DNA of 64,000 nt from Rosenbergiella epipactidis (GCF_018494055.1 NZ_JABBFQ010000001.1:496001-560000); one strand, 5' to 3'; positions 9,568-20,530 are shown, numbered from the stretch's first letter. Notes: generated by a model from the sequence alone, not told the origin. Made by a program: numbers and translations.

Positions 9568-10617
9568 TTAAATACGTATAGCTTGTCCCGAGGCGAGGCG
9601 GCTCACCATATGCTGGCTGATCTCATCAAGGTGGGTGACTTCAGAGGCCGCATTAAGCAATACCGCCTCACGCGGCATGCCGTATACCACACAGCTGGCT
9701 TCATTCTGGGCAATTGTCCAACTGCCGGCCTTTTTCATCTCTAACAACCCGGCCGCGCCATCGTTTCCCATCCCCGTCAGTAAGACGCCCACGGCATTAC
9801 GTCCAGCACACTGTGCAACGGAGTTGAACAGCACATCGACCGCGGGTCGGTGACGATTCACCGGGGGCGTATCAAGTAAGCGAATTTGGTAATTGGCTCC
9901 AGAACGTGCAAGCTCCATATGTTTATCACCGGGTGCGATATAGGCATGGCCGGGAAGGACACGTTCACCCTGCTCAGCCTCTTTCACCGTAATCTGGCAG
10001 ATTCGGTTTAGCCGCTCAGCGAAAGAATGGGTAAAACCTGCGGGCATATGTTGTGTGATCAGCACGGCTGGACAGGCGGGTGGGAGCGGCTCAAGCACTT
10101 GTCGAATCGCTTCGGTCCCACCGGTTGACGCACCAATGGCAATGACTTTCTCACTGCCGATCAGCGTTTTCAGCGATACGGGTTTTACCGCGGCACGCTG
10201 CGTAGGATTTGGCAGACGTGCCTGCGCGGCGGATCTGATTTTTTCACAGATTTTTTCACCATATTGCATAATGCCATCGCGAATCCCGATTTGCGGTTTC
10301 GTCACAAAATCGACGGCCCCCAGCTCAAGTGCACGCAACGTGACCTCAGATCCCCGATCGGTTAGCGAAGAGATCATCACCACTGGCATAGGTCTCAAGC
10401 GCATCAACTTCTCCAAGAAATCGAGACCATCCATCTTAGGCATTTCCACATCTAACGTCAGGACCATCGGGTTATGTTGCTTGATAAGCTCACGGGCCAC
10501 TAAGGGGTCAGGTGCCGTGGCGACCATAACCATATCTTTCTGACTGTTAACAATCTCGGTCATTAGCTGGCGTATTAACGCAGAATCATCAACACACAAT
10601 ACGCTTATCTTGCTCAT
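9568..10617 (-). CDS. cheB: Chemoreceptor glutamate methylesterase/deamidase CheB
   Basis: A 349-residue protein: an N-terminal receiver domain with Asp56 in [12 protein letters not shown], a linker near residues 135-150, and a C-terminal methylesterase domain. The catalytic triad is in register with E. coli: Ser164 (GASTGG), His190 (TQHMP) and Asp286 (GMGNDGA). It removes methyl groups from MCP glutamates during adaptation. Its start overlaps the cheR stop in an ATGA arrangement, so the opposing enzymes are translationally coupled. Confidence 0.98.
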   Translation of the reverse strand: MSKISVLCVDDSALIRQLMTEIVNSQKDMVMVATAPDPLVARELIKQHNPMVLTLDVEMPKMDGLDFLEKLMRLRPMPVVMISSLTDRGSEVTLRALELGAVDFVTKPQIGIRDGIMQYGEKICEKIRSAAQARLPNPTQRAAVKPVSLKTLIGSEKVIAIGASTGGTEAIRQVLEPLPPACPAVLITQHMPAGFTHSFAERLNRICQITVKEAEQGERVLPGHAYIAPGDKHMELARSGANYQIRLLDTPPVNRHRPAVDVLFNSVAQCAGRNAVGVLLTGMGNDGAAGLLEMKKAGSWTIAQNEASCVVYGMPREAVLLNAASEVTHLDEISQHMVSRLASGQAIRI

Positions 10618-11480
10618 TTCTTCTTCTCCGCAAGTCGGTAAACGGTTTGCCCCTGCAGTAAAAAGTCAGTACTGAGCTGACTTAAATTTTCTGAATGGCC
10701 AGCAAACAGTAACCCATCAGGTTGAAGGACGTTGGCCATCCGGCCTAGAATGGTCTGTTGTGTTTTTTTATCGAAATATATCATTACGTTACGGCAGAAA
10801 ATTGCATCGACCTTCTCTTTCAGTTTCCACTCGGGAGACAATAAATTGAGCGGATAAAAAGTGACGGTGGCGGCCAGTTCAGGCCTTACCCTAACCAAGC
10901 CACTGTGTTCACCCGTCCCTTTAAAGAAGTAGCGTTGTAACTGCTCAGGAGTAAGCATCGACAAGTTCTCTTGACGATAGATCCCCTGCTTACCCTTCTC
11001 TAGGACATGCGTATCGATATCGCTGGCATAGATCTGAAAACGCCCAGGTCCCAGCCCCAATGATTCCGCTAAGGTGATCGCCAGTGACCAAGGTTCTTCG
11101 CCAGTAGAGGCTGCGCAGCACCATAATGTAAAGCAGCCTTTATGTTGCCGAGCGCGCTGAGCGAGAATGGAAAAATGGTGCGCCTCGCGAAAAAAAGCCG
11201 TGAGATTAGTGGTTAATGCATTGGTAAACTCTTGCCACTCACTGCTCTGCGGATTTTTCTCTAAAAATTGAATATATTGACTAAAATTAGCCAGATTCAG
11301 CGCCCTCACTCGCCTTAACAGTCGGTTATAGACCATTTCTTGCTTATGGGCGGCCAGTACAATACCGGCCCGCTGATAAATTAACGCCGATATTTTCTGA
11401 AAATCTTGTGCTGATAATTCATAACGCCCACTTTGCGTCGCAGCGGAAGTGGACGGAGTATTGGGGGGTTGTTTATGCAT
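10614..11480 (-). CDS. cheR: Chemoreceptor methyltransferase CheR
   Basis: A 288-residue SAM-dependent methyltransferase that methylates glutamates in the MCP cytoplasmic domain. The small N-terminal helical domain ([16 protein letters not shown]) is followed by the Rossmann domain with [28 protein letters not shown] and the catalytic-site [10 protein letters not shown]. The MCP upstream ends in DWETF, which fits the CheR-tethering pentapeptide. It is 69 bp downstream of that MCP gene. Confidence 0.97.
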   Translation of the reverse strand: MHKQPPNTPSTSAATQSGRYELSAQDFQKISALIYQRAGIVLAAHKQEMVYNRLLRRVRALNLANFSQYIQFLEKNPQSSEWQEFTNALTTNLTAFFREAHHFSILAQRARQHKGCFTLWCCAASTGEEPWSLAITLAESLGLGPGRFQIYASDIDTHVLEKGKQGIYRQENLSMLTPEQLQRYFFKGTGEHSGLVRVRPELAATVTFYPLNLLSPEWKLKEKVDAIFCRNVMIYFDKKTQQTILGRMANVLQPDGLLFAGHSENLSQLSTDFLLQGQTVYRLAEKKK

Positions 11481-11549
11481 GATCCCTTCGCTTATTGACT
11501 CAAGGCGGGAAGCCTCCTCAAAGGCGGACTTCCCGAGTGAGTGGATAAA

Positions 11550-13214
11550 TTAAAATGTTTCCCAATCGTTATTTGATATTTGTCCCGCACTGCTAGTGTT
11601 CGCGGTCGCTGAGGCGTGTTTCGGTGTCGCGTGACTGACCGGCAGAGAGGAGGAAGCCTGCCCGACACGGAACACTGCGACGGCTTGTTTAAGGAGTCCG
11701 GCTTGCTCTTCTAAGGTTGCCGCTGCCGTGGCAGACTCTTCGACTAGGGTGGCATTTTGCTGAGTGACTTGGTCCATCTCTGTCACCGCCGTACTCACCA
11801 GATCGATACCACGACTTTGCTCTTCAGAGGCTGAAGCAATCTCCCCCATAATATCGGTGACACGTGTAACGGCATTGACGATTTCACCCATCGTCACCCC
11901 AGCATTTTCGACTAACTGCGAGCCTGAATCGATACGATTAACAGAGTCTTCAATGAGGATTTTGATCTCTTTTGCCGCTTGAGCACTACGTTGGGCGAGG
12001 TTACGAACTTCTCCTGCTACCACGGCGAATCCACGCCCCTGCTCGCCGGCACGGGCAGCTTCGACCGCCGCATTGAGGGCCAGGATATTGGTTTGGAAAG
12101 CAATCCCATCGATCACGCTGGTGATATCTGAAATTTTCTTAGAGCTGTCGGCAATATCTTTCATGGTAGTCACCACGTTATCGACAACATTGCCACCATG
12201 GCGCGCCGTCTCTGACGCATTCAAGGCTAATTGCGAGGCTTGGCGAGCATTCTCGGCATTCTGTTTTACGGTCGCGGTCAGCTGCTCCATACTGGAGGCC
12301 GTCTCTTCAAGCGAAGCCGCTTGCTGTTCGGTACGGGCCGATAAATCGTTACTGCCATTCGCTATTTCGCTGGCACCACTGAATATTGACTCCGAGCTAT
12401 CCCGCACCAATCCGACGGTGTGTTTTAGCTCATCCTGCATATGCCTTACCGTTGCAAGCAAATCGCCCATCTCGTTTTGACTGACGATTTCGATCGATTG
12501 CGTCAGGTCACCGCGCGCCACATTTTGAATATGATGGATACACGCATGTAACGGTTTAAGTAATACGCGGTGGATCCCCACCCAAGCCAGAAAGATAACA
12601 AATAGCGTAATCGCGATAAAAACACCGGTTAAAATTAATGCGTGATCATATTGCTCGCGACTGTGGTCGATAACAATTTCTACTTCTTTCTCATTTTTGG
12701 TATACCATTGATTCATTTTGCTATCGAAGTTTTTTTGCTTATCCATAACCGGGGTAGTCATAAACTCTTTCACTTTCCCTTCGCGCAGTAAGGCTAATAA
12801 TGTATTCAGTCCGTTACGATAATCAATAAACGCTCGCCCCATGGCATCGAGTTTAGAATCTTCTTTTTCTTTATCACTGAAGGTATTCCAAAAAATTTTA
12901 TATTCATCGTCTGCTTGCTGAATATTCTCTTCTGCGCTACTTAAAAACTTTTTAATCTTTTCATCAAAGCCCTCTTCCTTGGCACTTTGTAACGAATAGA
13001 TCATGCCAAAGTTAATATTCGATCGTGCTTCTAATAAAAAGGAGGTCGCATCAGAAATACTTTGCTGTTGCACTCTCAATTTTTGGTTTTGCGAAAATAT
13101 CGTTTGGTTACCTTTCGACATTTCTAAAAAAAGTGCACTACTGACAATCTGTAGCACGCCCATAATACAAAGAATTAATAATAAACTGGTGACAACTTTA
13201 AGCTTGCGTAACAT
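11550..13214 (-). CDS. Methyl-accepting chemotaxis protein (Tsr/Tar class)
   Basis: A 554-residue transmembrane chemoreceptor: TM1 at about 7-30, a periplasmic four-helix domain at about 35-190, TM2 near 192-214, HAMP, then the long signalling coiled coil with the hairpin-tip sequence [20 protein letters not shown]. It ends in the adaptation-enzyme tether DWETF. It occupies the slot of tar/tap between cheW and cheR, but only one receptor gene is present. Of the amino-acid contact arginines known from Tar and Tsr, Arg64 is kept, while positions 69 and 73 are Phe and Tyr. Aspartate or serine sensing therefore cannot be assumed, and I assign no Tar or Tsr name. Confidence 0.95.
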   Translation of the reverse strand: MLRKLKVVTSLLLILCIMGVLQIVSSALFLEMSKGNQTIFSQNQKLRVQQQSISDATSFLLEARSNINFGMIYSLQSAKEEGFDEKIKKFLSSAEENIQQADDEYKIFWNTFSDKEKEDSKLDAMGRAFIDYRNGLNTLLALLREGKVKEFMTTPVMDKQKNFDSKMNQWYTKNEKEVEIVIDHSREQYDHALILTGVFIAITLFVIFLAWVGIHRVLLKPLHACIHHIQNVARGDLTQSIEIVSQNEMGDLLATVRHMQDELKHTVGLVRDSSESIFSGASEIANGSNDLSARTEQQAASLEETASSMEQLTATVKQNAENARQASQLALNASETARHGGNVVDNVVTTMKDIADSSKKISDITSVIDGIAFQTNILALNAAVEAARAGEQGRGFAVVAGEVRNLAQRSAQAAKEIKILIEDSVNRIDSGSQLVENAGVTMGEIVNAVTRVTDIMGEIASASEEQSRGIDLVSTAVTEMDQVTQQNATLVEESATAAATLEEQAGLLKQAVAVFRVGQASSSLPVSHATPKHASATANTSSAGQISNNDWETF

Positions 13215-13292
13215 AGGGTCCCCTATTGTCCTTTTCTATAATTACCTTATCGGTAATCGCATCCTTTTCTTTATAATGCCGATGACGGCGCG

Positions 13293-13772
13293 TTAACCGG
13301 CATGCAGTCGATCGACTAACGCCATTTCTTCACTATTGAGTAACTTCTGAATATCAACCAGAATCAACATCCTCTCGCCATGGGCGCCAAGCCCGGTGAG
13401 ATACTCTGTGGACAGGGTGACGCTAAATTCCGGTGCAGCCCGGATATCATCGGCTGTCAACGCGAGAACATCGGATACCCCATCCACCACAATGCCGACA
13501 ATACGTTCCGCTAAATTCAACACGATCACCACCGTGTTATCGTTATAGGCGATATTTTCTTGGGCAAACTTAATTCTTAGATCAATAATCGGTACGATTA
13601 CACCCCGTAAATTAGTGACCCCTTTAATGAATTTTGGCGTGTTGGCTATTCGCGTTACCTGATCATAACCGCGAATTTCTTGCACCTTTAAAATATCAAT
13701 GCCATATTCTTCCTTACCCAAGGTAAAAATAAGATACTCTTGGCTCTGGCTCTCTTCATTTTTACTTTCCAT
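13293..13772 (-). CDS. cheW: Chemotaxis coupling protein CheW
   Basis: A 159-residue SH3-like adaptor that links receptors to the CheA kinase in the signalling array. [21 protein letters not shown] and [13 protein letters not shown] are the standard CheW signatures, and [12 protein letters not shown] is in the second subdomain. It lies 15 bp downstream of cheA and 78 bp upstream of the MCP gene. It is slightly shorter than E. coli CheW (167 residues), mainly at the C-terminus. Confidence 0.97.
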   Translation of the reverse strand: MESKNEESQSQEYLIFTLGKEEYGIDILKVQEIRGYDQVTRIANTPKFIKGVTNLRGVIVPIIDLRIKFAQENIAYNDNTVVIVLNLAERIVGIVVDGVSDVLALTADDIRAAPEFSVTLSTEYLTGLGAHGERMLILVDIQKLLNSEEMALVDRLHAG

Positions 13773-13787
13773 AGCTTTCCCTGAGAA

Positions 13788-15734
13788 TTAATTGTCGCTT
13801 TGTGATGAAATCTTTTCACGATTAACCGCTTGCAATACGGGGACGTCGACAATAAACGCAACACTACCATCCCCCATAATGGTTGCCGCAGAGATCCCCT
13901 GAACTCGTCGATAATTACTTTCTAAATTTTTCACAACAACTTGATGCTGTCCCATTAAATAATCGACCAATAATGCAAAGCGTTTACCGGCATTTTGTAA
14001 AATAATTACAATACCTTCGGTCGGATCTTCACGAGCGCTATCAATATCAAAGATATTCGCAAGCGAAATAAGCGGAAGATATTCGCCACGGACTTCCAAG
14101 ACACGTTCGCCACCCGCCAAATATTTTAATTCGCTCTTACGAGGCTGTAAGGATTCCATCACAGCGTTGACCGGTACAATAAAGACTTCATTGCCACTTT
14201 TGACTGACATCCCATCCAGTATGGCCAACGTCAGGGGTAATAAAATACGGATGGTCGTCCCTTTGCCGGGTTGGGTCGCTATCTCAACATGGCCGCCCAT
14301 ATCTTGGATATTACGTTTGACCACATCCATCCCGACGCCACGACCTGAGACATCGGTAACGTGTTCTGCGGTCGAAAAACCGGGGGCAAAAATAAGTTGT
14401 GCAATTTCCTCTGGGCTCATCGATTCATGTACCGCAATACCTGAACTGAGGGCTTTTTGATAGATCCGATCCAAATCTAATCCCGCACCATCGTCGGTAA
14501 CCTCAATACAGATGCTGCCGCCGCGATGTTCTGCCGACAGAACGAGGTTTCCTTCTGCCGATTTTCCCGCTGCGCGACGTTTTTCTGCCGATTCCACGCC
14601 ATGATCTAAGCTATTACGCACCAGATGGGTTAATGGATCGATAATCCGTTCAATCAGGCTCTTATCCAATTCCGTCGAGCCGCCTTGCAGGGTAAGCTCC
14701 ACTTTTTTACCCAGCTTCGCCGCTAAGTCCCGAACGAGCCGAGGAAAACGGCTAAAGACATACTCCATCGGCATCATACGTATCGACATGACCGACTCTT
14801 GTAAATCGCGAGCGTTACGCTCAAGTTGATTCACCGTATTAAACAAGGCCCCGTGCAGGGTCGGCTCTAATTCTGAAACGTGCTGTAAAAGCATTGATTG
14901 GGTGATGACTAACTCCCCGACCAAGTTAATAAGCTGATCCACTTTCTCTACCGCCACCCGAATACTGCCGCTATCGGGTGCTTTCGCCGCCGCAGGTTTA
15001 CTGGCTGTTGGCGGAGTCGGTGGTGGCGAGATCGCCTTAGCACTAGCCTCCTCGTCGGGTAATGATGGCGAAGGTTCTATTTCAGGAAAGCTAATTTGAT
15101 CTTCATTAATGATAAAGCAGAGTACCGCAATCAACGCCTCTCGACTGACGCCATTGACCTGCAGATCCAAGCTCTCGGCGTCCTGTTCGAGCAACGTGAC
15201 CGAGCCAAGATGGTTAATTTCTTGCAGCAGTAGATCGACTTCCGCACGCTTTAGACGCGACAGTTTTATCCTAACTGTCTGCTCCGTCTGTGGTGGGGGG
15301 GCAGCCTCTTTAACATCACTGACTACGGAGGTTGACGTGGCTGTCGCCGGCGGGTTCAGCGCAATTTTGCGTAACATTTCACAAATATACTGAAAGGTCT
15401 CTTCATCCGGTTGTGCAGAGCTTTTATAGGCATTGAGTTGGTCTTGCATGATATCTTTGGTTTCCAGAAAGAGATCAATAAGCTGACTGGTTAATGACAA
15501 TTCGCCGCGTCGCGCATTGTCTAGAATATTTTCTAAAATATGTGTGGTTTCTTGCAGAATGCTAAAACCAAAGGTTCCCGCGCCGCCCTTAATGGAATGC
15601 GCGGCTCGAAATATTGCATTAAGTTGTTCTGAATCAGGATTGGAGGGTTCCAGCGCCAGCAAGTGCTGTTCCATGTCAGCCAACAATTCATCTGCTTCAT
15701 CAAAAAATGTTTGAGAAAAATCAGAGATATCCAT
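13788..15734 (-). CDS. cheA: Chemotaxis histidine kinase CheA
   Basis: A 648-residue kinase with the P1-P5 layout. The phosphorylated histidine is His46 in AAHSIKGGAGTFGF. A P2 CheY/CheB-docking domain follows after a Pro/Ala/Thr-rich linker near 125-150. The P3 dimerisation helices lie near 265-330, the P4 ATPase has LVRNSLDHG and DVSGRGVGMDVVK, and the P5 CheW-like domain ends in INREKISSQSDN. The start aligns two residues after that of E. coli CheA. An in-frame Met in KDIMQDQL matches the position of the internal start that yields short CheA in E. coli; use of it here is inference. It is 3 bp downstream of motB. Confidence 0.98.
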   Translation of the reverse strand: MDISDFSQTFFDEADELLADMEQHLLALEPSNPDSEQLNAIFRAAHSIKGGAGTFGFSILQETTHILENILDNARRGELSLTSQLIDLFLETKDIMQDQLNAYKSSAQPDEETFQYICEMLRKIALNPPATATSTSVVSDVKEAAPPPQTEQTVRIKLSRLKRAEVDLLLQEINHLGSVTLLEQDAESLDLQVNGVSREALIAVLCFIINEDQISFPEIEPSPSLPDEEASAKAISPPPTPPTASKPAAAKAPDSGSIRVAVEKVDQLINLVGELVITQSMLLQHVSELEPTLHGALFNTVNQLERNARDLQESVMSIRMMPMEYVFSRFPRLVRDLAAKLGKKVELTLQGGSTELDKSLIERIIDPLTHLVRNSLDHGVESAEKRRAAGKSAEGNLVLSAEHRGGSICIEVTDDGAGLDLDRIYQKALSSGIAVHESMSPEEIAQLIFAPGFSTAEHVTDVSGRGVGMDVVKRNIQDMGGHVEIATQPGKGTTIRILLPLTLAILDGMSVKSGNEVFIVPVNAVMESLQPRKSELKYLAGGERVLEVRGEYLPLISLANIFDIDSAREDPTEGIVIILQNAGKRFALLVDYLMGQHQVVVKNLESNYRRVQGISAATIMGDGSVAFIVDVPVLQAVNREKISSQSDN

Positions 15735-15737
15735 TCT

Positions 15738-16682
15738 TTACTCTTTCCTCTCCGTCGGCTGTGGGTCGTTTTTATCCTGTTCCGTACTCTGTGGTGTCAC
15801 CGCACGCTGCAATTCACCTGCCGCAGTGATGACCAACGCTTGGCCTTCATGGTTCTCCTTTTCCACTTCTTTTTCGGCATCATGGGTTAAGAGCAACAAA
15901 CTAATCCGGCGGTTTTCCGGTGCATCGGATTCAACGCCCTTCATATTCATGGTGTCTGACATGCCGATAATTCTCAGTACCTTCCCCTCAACCAATCCGG
16001 CTTTCACTAGCTCCCGCCGCGATGCATTAGCGCGCTGCGTCGATAATTCCCAGTTACTAAACCCGTGATCGCCGGTCGCATAGGGTGAATTATCGGTATG
16101 ACCTGCAATACTGATTTTATTCGGTACATCATTGAGAATAGGTGCCAAGGCCTGCAGAATTTCGGCCATATAAGGCTCGATACTGGCACTGCCTTTCAGA
16201 AACATGGGGCGTTGCTGACTGTCGATAATTTGTATTCGTAATCCCCGATTAATCATGGTGATAAATAGATGCGGCCGTAAGGATTTCAATCGCGGATCGG
16301 TGATCAGTAATTGTTCTATTCTATTTTTAATCCCTTGCAAGGCTTTACGGTCGCGGTCTTTATCCTTATCGCTCCGCGATGGGTTAGGTAAACTTTCAAT
16401 AGCGTTTGTTTTCTGTCCCGCTTCACCACTAGGAATAATCGAGGTCGCATCACTTTGATGTTTTCCAGGTGAGAGTGCGACCCGCAAAGGCATACGAAAA
16501 TAGTCGGCCAATGATTCTAATTTTTGTGGGTCGGCAATGGAGATCAACCACATGACCATAAAGAAAGCCATCATCGCCGTCATAAAGTCAGCATAAGCAA
16601 TCTTCCACGCGCCATGGCTATCATGCCGAGCATGTTTCTTTTTCTTCTTGATAACGATAATCGGCGGCCTAGAGTCTTTCAT
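15738..16682 (-). CDS. motB: Flagellar stator protein MotB
   Basis: A 314-residue stator subunit. It has a basic cytoplasmic N-terminus (IKKKKKHARH), a single membrane helix with the proton-carrying aspartate at residue 32 (AYADFMTAMMAFFMVMWL), a plug segment just after it, and a C-terminal OmpA-like peptidoglycan-binding domain (ISIAGHTDNSPYATG, then SNWELSTQRANASRREL). It pairs with MotA to form the proton-driven stator. It overlaps motA by 4 bp and is followed 3 bp later by cheA. Confidence 0.98.
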   Translation of the reverse strand: MKDSRPPIIVIKKKKKHARHDSHGAWKIAYADFMTAMMAFFMVMWLISIADPQKLESLADYFRMPLRVALSPGKHQSDATSIIPSGEAGQKTNAIESLPNPSRSDKDKDRDRKALQGIKNRIEQLLITDPRLKSLRPHLFITMINRGLRIQIIDSQQRPMFLKGSASIEPYMAEILQALAPILNDVPNKISIAGHTDNSPYATGDHGFSNWELSTQRANASRRELVKAGLVEGKVLRIIGMSDTMNMKGVESDAPENRRISLLLLTHDAEKEVEKENHEGQALVITAAGELQRAVTPQSTEQDKNDPQPTERKE

Positions 16683-17572
16683 TCTTCGCTGGCCTCCGCA
16701 CTACGGGTGCCCGGTTTATTGTTACGCACAAAATCCTCGAGCTCAGTAAACGCCGGACGTTCGGTGGTATAAAGCACTTTACGACCAAACTCCACCGCCA
16801 CCTGTGGTGCATAACCATGCAGATTGGCCAATAAGGTCACTTTAATACACTGCAGCATCTTAATTTTTTCTGCCGATTTCTGCCGCAGCACAGTTGCCAG
16901 TGGCGAGACAAAACCGTACGAAAGTAATATCCCTAAAAAGGTGCCCACCATCGCATGCGCGATAAGTTCACCCAATTCGGCGGGAGGTCTATCCGCAGAA
17001 GCAAGTGCATGGACGACACCCATGACCGCGGCAACAATACCAAAAGCGGGTAAGGCATCCCCCACTGCCGCGATACTCTGTGCGGGGATATCGCTTTCAT
17101 GTTCACAGGTTTCAATTTCCTCATCCATCAGCGATTCAATTTCTAAGGCGCTCATATTGCCGCTAATCATCAGCCGCAAATAATCGGTTAAAAAATGCAT
17201 CAGTAAGGGATCGGCCGTGAGTTTGGGATATTGGTTAAAGAGTTCGCTTACACTAGGATCTTCAATATCTTTTTCTATTGATAACAAACCCTGTTGCCTC
17301 GATTTAGACATAATATTGAACAACAGGCTCATCAATGACAGATAATGTTGCTTAGTGTAGTTAGAACCACGAAATAAGATGGGTATTGAGGTAAGTGTCT
17401 TTTTTAAGGCTTTACCATTGTTACCAACAAATAAAGCCCCTACTCCCGCGCCGCCAATTATTACCAATTCTGAGGGTTGGTATAATGCTCCCATATGGCC
17501 ACCTACCATTGCGTAGCCACCGAGAATCGATGCAGTCACTATAATATAGCCAATAATTATAAACACAGTCAC
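16679..17572 (-). CDS. motA: Flagellar stator protein MotA
   Basis: A 297-residue inner-membrane protein with four predicted membrane segments (about 5-25, 33-50, 165-190 and 200-222) and a large charged cytoplasmic loop between TM2 and TM3 that contacts FliG. GGYAMVGGHMGALYQPSE and the FGIVAAVMGVVHAL segment are typical. It is the first gene of the motA-motB-cheA-cheW part. No convincing sigma-28 promoter was found in the 80 bp between flhC and motA, so read-through from flhDC is possible. Confidence 0.97.
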   Translation of the reverse strand: MTVFIIIGYIIVTASILGGYAMVGGHMGALYQPSELVIIGGAGVGALFVGNNGKALKKTLTSIPILFRGSNYTKQHYLSLMSLLFNIMSKSRQQGLLSIEKDIEDPSVSELFNQYPKLTADPLLMHFLTDYLRLMISGNMSALEIESLMDEEIETCEHESDIPAQSIAAVGDALPAFGIVAAVMGVVHALASADRPPAELGELIAHAMVGTFLGILLSYGFVSPLATVLRQKSAEKIKMLQCIKVTLLANLHGYAPQVAVEFGRKVLYTTERPAFTELEDFVRNNKPGTRSAEASEE

Positions 17573-17652
17573 TCCCTAACAAGATACATCCCTGATATTT
17601 TTAAATAAAGGAGTTACTGATAGATATATTGTTGAAACGTGAATTTAGTTAT

Positions 17653-18237
17653 TCATAATATTCCATAACGTAACCCCTTATTCTCTTCATACCCTTTATC
17701 GGCTTCGGAATAATAAAGTTTACGTTTTTTTATTGCCCTTGAAGGCGGTTGGCATAGACTGCACACAAAGCTTCCTTTCGGCTGGTGTGCATGATTAATA
17801 AACTGTCCTTGGCACTGCCGACAGGCCGAAAGCTCAATCATGCCACTCTCGGCAAAACGGATTAACGTCCACGCACGTGTTAGGCCTAATAGGGGTTCAC
17901 TACCCTCCTCCTCGGCAGGGCATTGCTCCAGGTACAAGCGGTAGGCAAGGATAAGACAATCAACATCGGTTTTCTCTGTCGTCTTTCTTAGAAATTGCCA
18001 AGCATGATAAAAGACTGTCGCGTGAATATTATGCTCCCAGGTCATAAACCAATCTGTTGAAAAAGGAAGCATTCCCTTAGGAGGGGGCGAGCCTTTAATC
18101 TCCTTATAGAGCCGAATTAAGCGCCCTCTACTCAATACGGTCTCATTCTCTAAAAGCTGTAATCTTGCCCCCAGTCGGATCAGGTCCATCGCAACACGAA
18201 TATCGTGCCCCTCTCTTAACACGCTTTTCTCTTTCAT
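17653..18237 (-). CDS. flhC: Flagellar master regulator subunit FlhC
   Basis: A 194-residue protein. The C-terminal zinc site is complete, with Cys139 and Cys142 (CRQC) and Cys159 and Cys162 (CSLC). FlhC joins FlhD in the D4C2 complex that activates class 2 flagellar promoters with sigma-70 RNA polymerase. The gene follows flhD by 10 bp. Its targets in this window should include flhB, fliE, fliF, fliL and fliA promoters. Confidence 0.97.
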   Translation of the reverse strand: MKEKSVLREGHDIRVAMDLIRLGARLQLLENETVLSRGRLIRLYKEIKGSPPPKGMLPFSTDWFMTWEHNIHATVFYHAWQFLRKTTEKTDVDCLILAYRLYLEQCPAEEEGSEPLLGLTRAWTLIRFAESGMIELSACRQCQGQFINHAHQPKGSFVCSLCQPPSRAIKKRKLYYSEADKGYEENKGLRYGIL

Positions 18238-18247
18238 GACTTCCCCA

Positions 18248-18586
18248 CTATTGTCTGAGTCGCTTACTGTCGGTACGCGCTTGTAATAAATGACTGGCTA
18301 ACATGATACCCGTATGAATTTGCTGCAAATCATCCACGCGCGAATCTTGCGTTAATTTCTCAATCACCTCTGTTTTTTCAAATCGTAATTTACAAATAAG
18401 TTGATTCGTTTCTGCGAGCTTCACTAATTCATGCAGACTTAATTCCATTATTTTTTCAGCTAAACTCTCTTCCATCCCTAGTCGATAAAATGCTGCATAT
18501 TTATCTTCCTTTAGCATCCTTTGCGCCAGAAGGAGATATGATAAATTAATTCCATAGATTTGTTTGACAATATCTGAATTATCCAC
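18248..18586 (-). CDS. flhD: Flagellar master regulator subunit FlhD
   Basis: A 112-residue helical protein starting [29 protein letters not shown], clearly FlhD. It forms the ring partner of FlhC in the class 1 activator of flagellar genes. Length is close to E. coli FlhD (116-119). It is the first gene of the flhDC transcription unit and has a long AT-rich upstream region suited to multiple regulatory inputs. Confidence 0.97.
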   Translation of the reverse strand: MDNSDIVKQIYGINLSYLLLAQRMLKEDKYAAFYRLGMEESLAEKIMELSLHELVKLAETNQLICKLRFEKTEVIEKLTQDSRVDDLQQIHTGIMLASHLLQARTDSKRLRQ

Positions 18587-19149
18587 GACGACCTCAATTG
18601 ATTATAAATAGAGCAAGGTTTTTAGTATAAAGAATTTTCTATTAGCCTTCATAATATTATTAGAAGTTACCTTGTTATTTATAATTTCACAATACACATT
18701 ATTAAACATTTAAGTTTCATATTGATTTAGATCATATAGGCAATGCGTGGTATTAAAGTTTTGAAAAATTGCTAACATTAAAAAAATGTCTAAAAATAAA
18801 TGATAAGTAAAAAATAACTGATCATTTATAGTGGGTTCACATTAAATTATTTTTAATATGTAAAAACACACAATTTATGTAGGGTTATTTTATGGCTGGA
18901 AATAATTTATATTAAACAACCTATCATACGAACTGGATAACTTTTATATTTCTATTTTATTTATAACATGACGAATTATCGGACTTAGGTTTTTGAAAAA
19001 ATAGCCTGGGCGACCATAACGCTTAAAACTATAAAGTAAAAGTTATACTAATTATCTCTCTGTACCAAAATCATTAAGATTTTTTCAACTTACCACTTCT
19101 GATTCCTCTCCTCCCTACGTGAGAGAGGAAAAGGAAAATAGCTAATTTT
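18587..19149 (-). promoter_or_regulatory. Long AT-rich control region upstream of flhDC
   Basis: There are 563 bp without a gene between flhD and otsA, rich in A/T runs such as the stretch around 18760-18900. This is the expected place of the flhDC promoter and long 5' leader, which in relatives is bound by H-NS, CRP, RcsB, OmpR and others. I could not identify a specific site with confidence. A TTCACA half-site (about 18835-18840) and a weak palindrome near 18726-18740 are not good enough to call CRP. Confidence 0.6.
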
Positions 19150-20529
19150 TTATTCCGATATTTTGTATAGATCGTCTAAAAATGTCTCACGCCAACGGGT
19201 AATCGTTTGATGACTGAGGGTGTCCATCATGATAGCGTGCCGCCGAACCCGTTCTTCTTTGCTCATGGTCGTCGCATGTAAAATAGCCTTCGCGACTTCA
19301 TCGCGATCATAAGGATTCACTAATAACGCCTCGGTCAGCTCACACGCTGCGCCAGCGAATTTCGATAGAATGAGTACACCGGGGTTTGCCGGATCTTGCG
19401 CAGCCAAATACTCTTTGGCCACCAAGTTCATCCCATCACGTAGCGGCGTGATCAACGCAATATCGGTCAGGCGGAAAATCTTCATTAATAGACGGCGGTC
19501 AAAGTACTGGTTGAGATAATAGAGAGGCGTCCAGCTCATCGTACCGTATTTCCCGTTTATCCTTCCTGCTTCCGTTTCAAGCTGATGGCGTATCGCTTGA
19601 TAGGCTTGCACCTCGCCGCGTGAGGTCGGCGCGATCTGCGTGTAGCGGATATTCCCGCGGTGCTCGGGGTATTTTTCTAAAAAGCTTTCGTACGCAAGAA
19701 AGCGCTCTGGGATCCCTTTGGAATAGTCCAAACGCTCGCACGCAATGATATTTTTGGCATCGCCCAACTCTTGTCGAATCGCCTGCATTTTCGGTGGCAA
19801 GGGTCCTTCTGCCAGTTTACGAATACTCTCGGGATCAATACCAATTGGGTAATCGTGGACATGGAAGGTATTACCGTAGGCCTGATAGACCCCCTCTTCT
19901 TGTGTCACTAATTCCGTTTCATGGGCAATCGCGGCTAAGAACGCTTTCGCATCACGCTCGGTTTGGAAGCCTAATAAATTATAGGCGGTCATTAAGCGTA
20001 ATATTTCCTGGTAGTCAGGCAGCGCCATCAATACTTCAGGGGCAGGAAAAGGAATATGCAGGAAAAATCCAAGCGGATGCTGGCTACCCTGCTCACGCAC
20101 TGCTGCAGCAAAAGGGAGCAAATGGTAGTCGTGTACCCATACCACATCATCTTTTTGCAGCAGTGGGAAAAGTTTAGTCGCTAACAGTTCGTTGACGTGT
20201 AAGTAGCCTTCCCAAGCCTCACGCTGATATTCAACAAGATCAAGGCGATAATGGAAGGCGGGCCAAATCACTGTATTCGAGAACTGACTGTAATAAAGGT
20301 CGTAATCGTTTTGGGTCAGTGAGCAGGCCGCATAGGTGATATTTTTATCTTGCTCGATCTGTAGAGGCTCCTCCTCCCCCGTGATCTTGCTGATCTCTCC
20401 ATTCCATCCGAACCAGAGCCCGCCCTGCTCTTGCAGAGCATCCAGTAGCCCAACGGCCAGCCCACCGGCTCCATTTTTGCTATGGTCAGGGAGTGCGATA
20501 CGGTTGGAGACAACAACTAATCTACCCAT
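19150..20529 (-). CDS. otsA: Trehalose-6-phosphate synthase OtsA
   Basis: A 459-residue GT20 glycosyltransferase that makes trehalose-6-phosphate from UDP-glucose and glucose-6-phosphate. GGLAVGLLDAL, WVHDYHLLPFAA, FFLHIPFPAPEV, ERLDYSKGIPERFLA and LRDGMNLVAKEY are all diagnostic. I chose the ATG at 20529 rather than the GTG at 20538: GAGGA precedes the ATG by 9 nt, and homology begins at MGRLVVVSNRI. One base separates the otsB stop from this start, so the two are coupled. Trehalose serves osmotic and desiccation tolerance. Confidence 0.97.
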   Translation of the reverse strand: MGRLVVVSNRIALPDHSKNGAGGLAVGLLDALQEQGGLWFGWNGEISKITGEEEPLQIEQDKNITYAACSLTQNDYDLYYSQFSNTVIWPAFHYRLDLVEYQREAWEGYLHVNELLATKLFPLLQKDDVVWVHDYHLLPFAAAVREQGSQHPLGFFLHIPFPAPEVLMALPDYQEILRLMTAYNLLGFQTERDAKAFLAAIAHETELVTQEEGVYQAYGNTFHVHDYPIGIDPESIRKLAEGPLPPKMQAIRQELGDAKNIIACERLDYSKGIPERFLAYESFLEKYPEHRGNIRYTQIAPTSRGEVQAYQAIRHQLETEAGRINGKYGTMSWTPLYYLNQYFDRRLLMKIFRLTDIALITPLRDGMNLVAKEYLAAQDPANPGVLILSKFAGAACELTEALLVNPYDRDEVAKAILHATTMSKEERVRRHAIMMDTLSHQTITRWRETFLDDLYKISE

Positions 20530-20530
20530 G

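Noticed and set aside
17573-17652. A sigma-28 promoter for motA
   Set aside because: No pair close to TAAAGTTT-N11-GCCGATAA was found in this gap on the minus strand.
18720-18850. CRP-like sites upstream of flhDC (TTCACA half-site, TTGATTTAGATCATAT)
   Set aside because: Each matches only part of the CRP consensus; AT-rich sequence makes such partial matches common.
19103-19130. Hairpin TTCCTCTC/GAGAGGAA downstream of otsA as a terminator
   Set aside because: The loop is 12 nt and no T tract follows on the minus strand, so I cannot call it a terminator.
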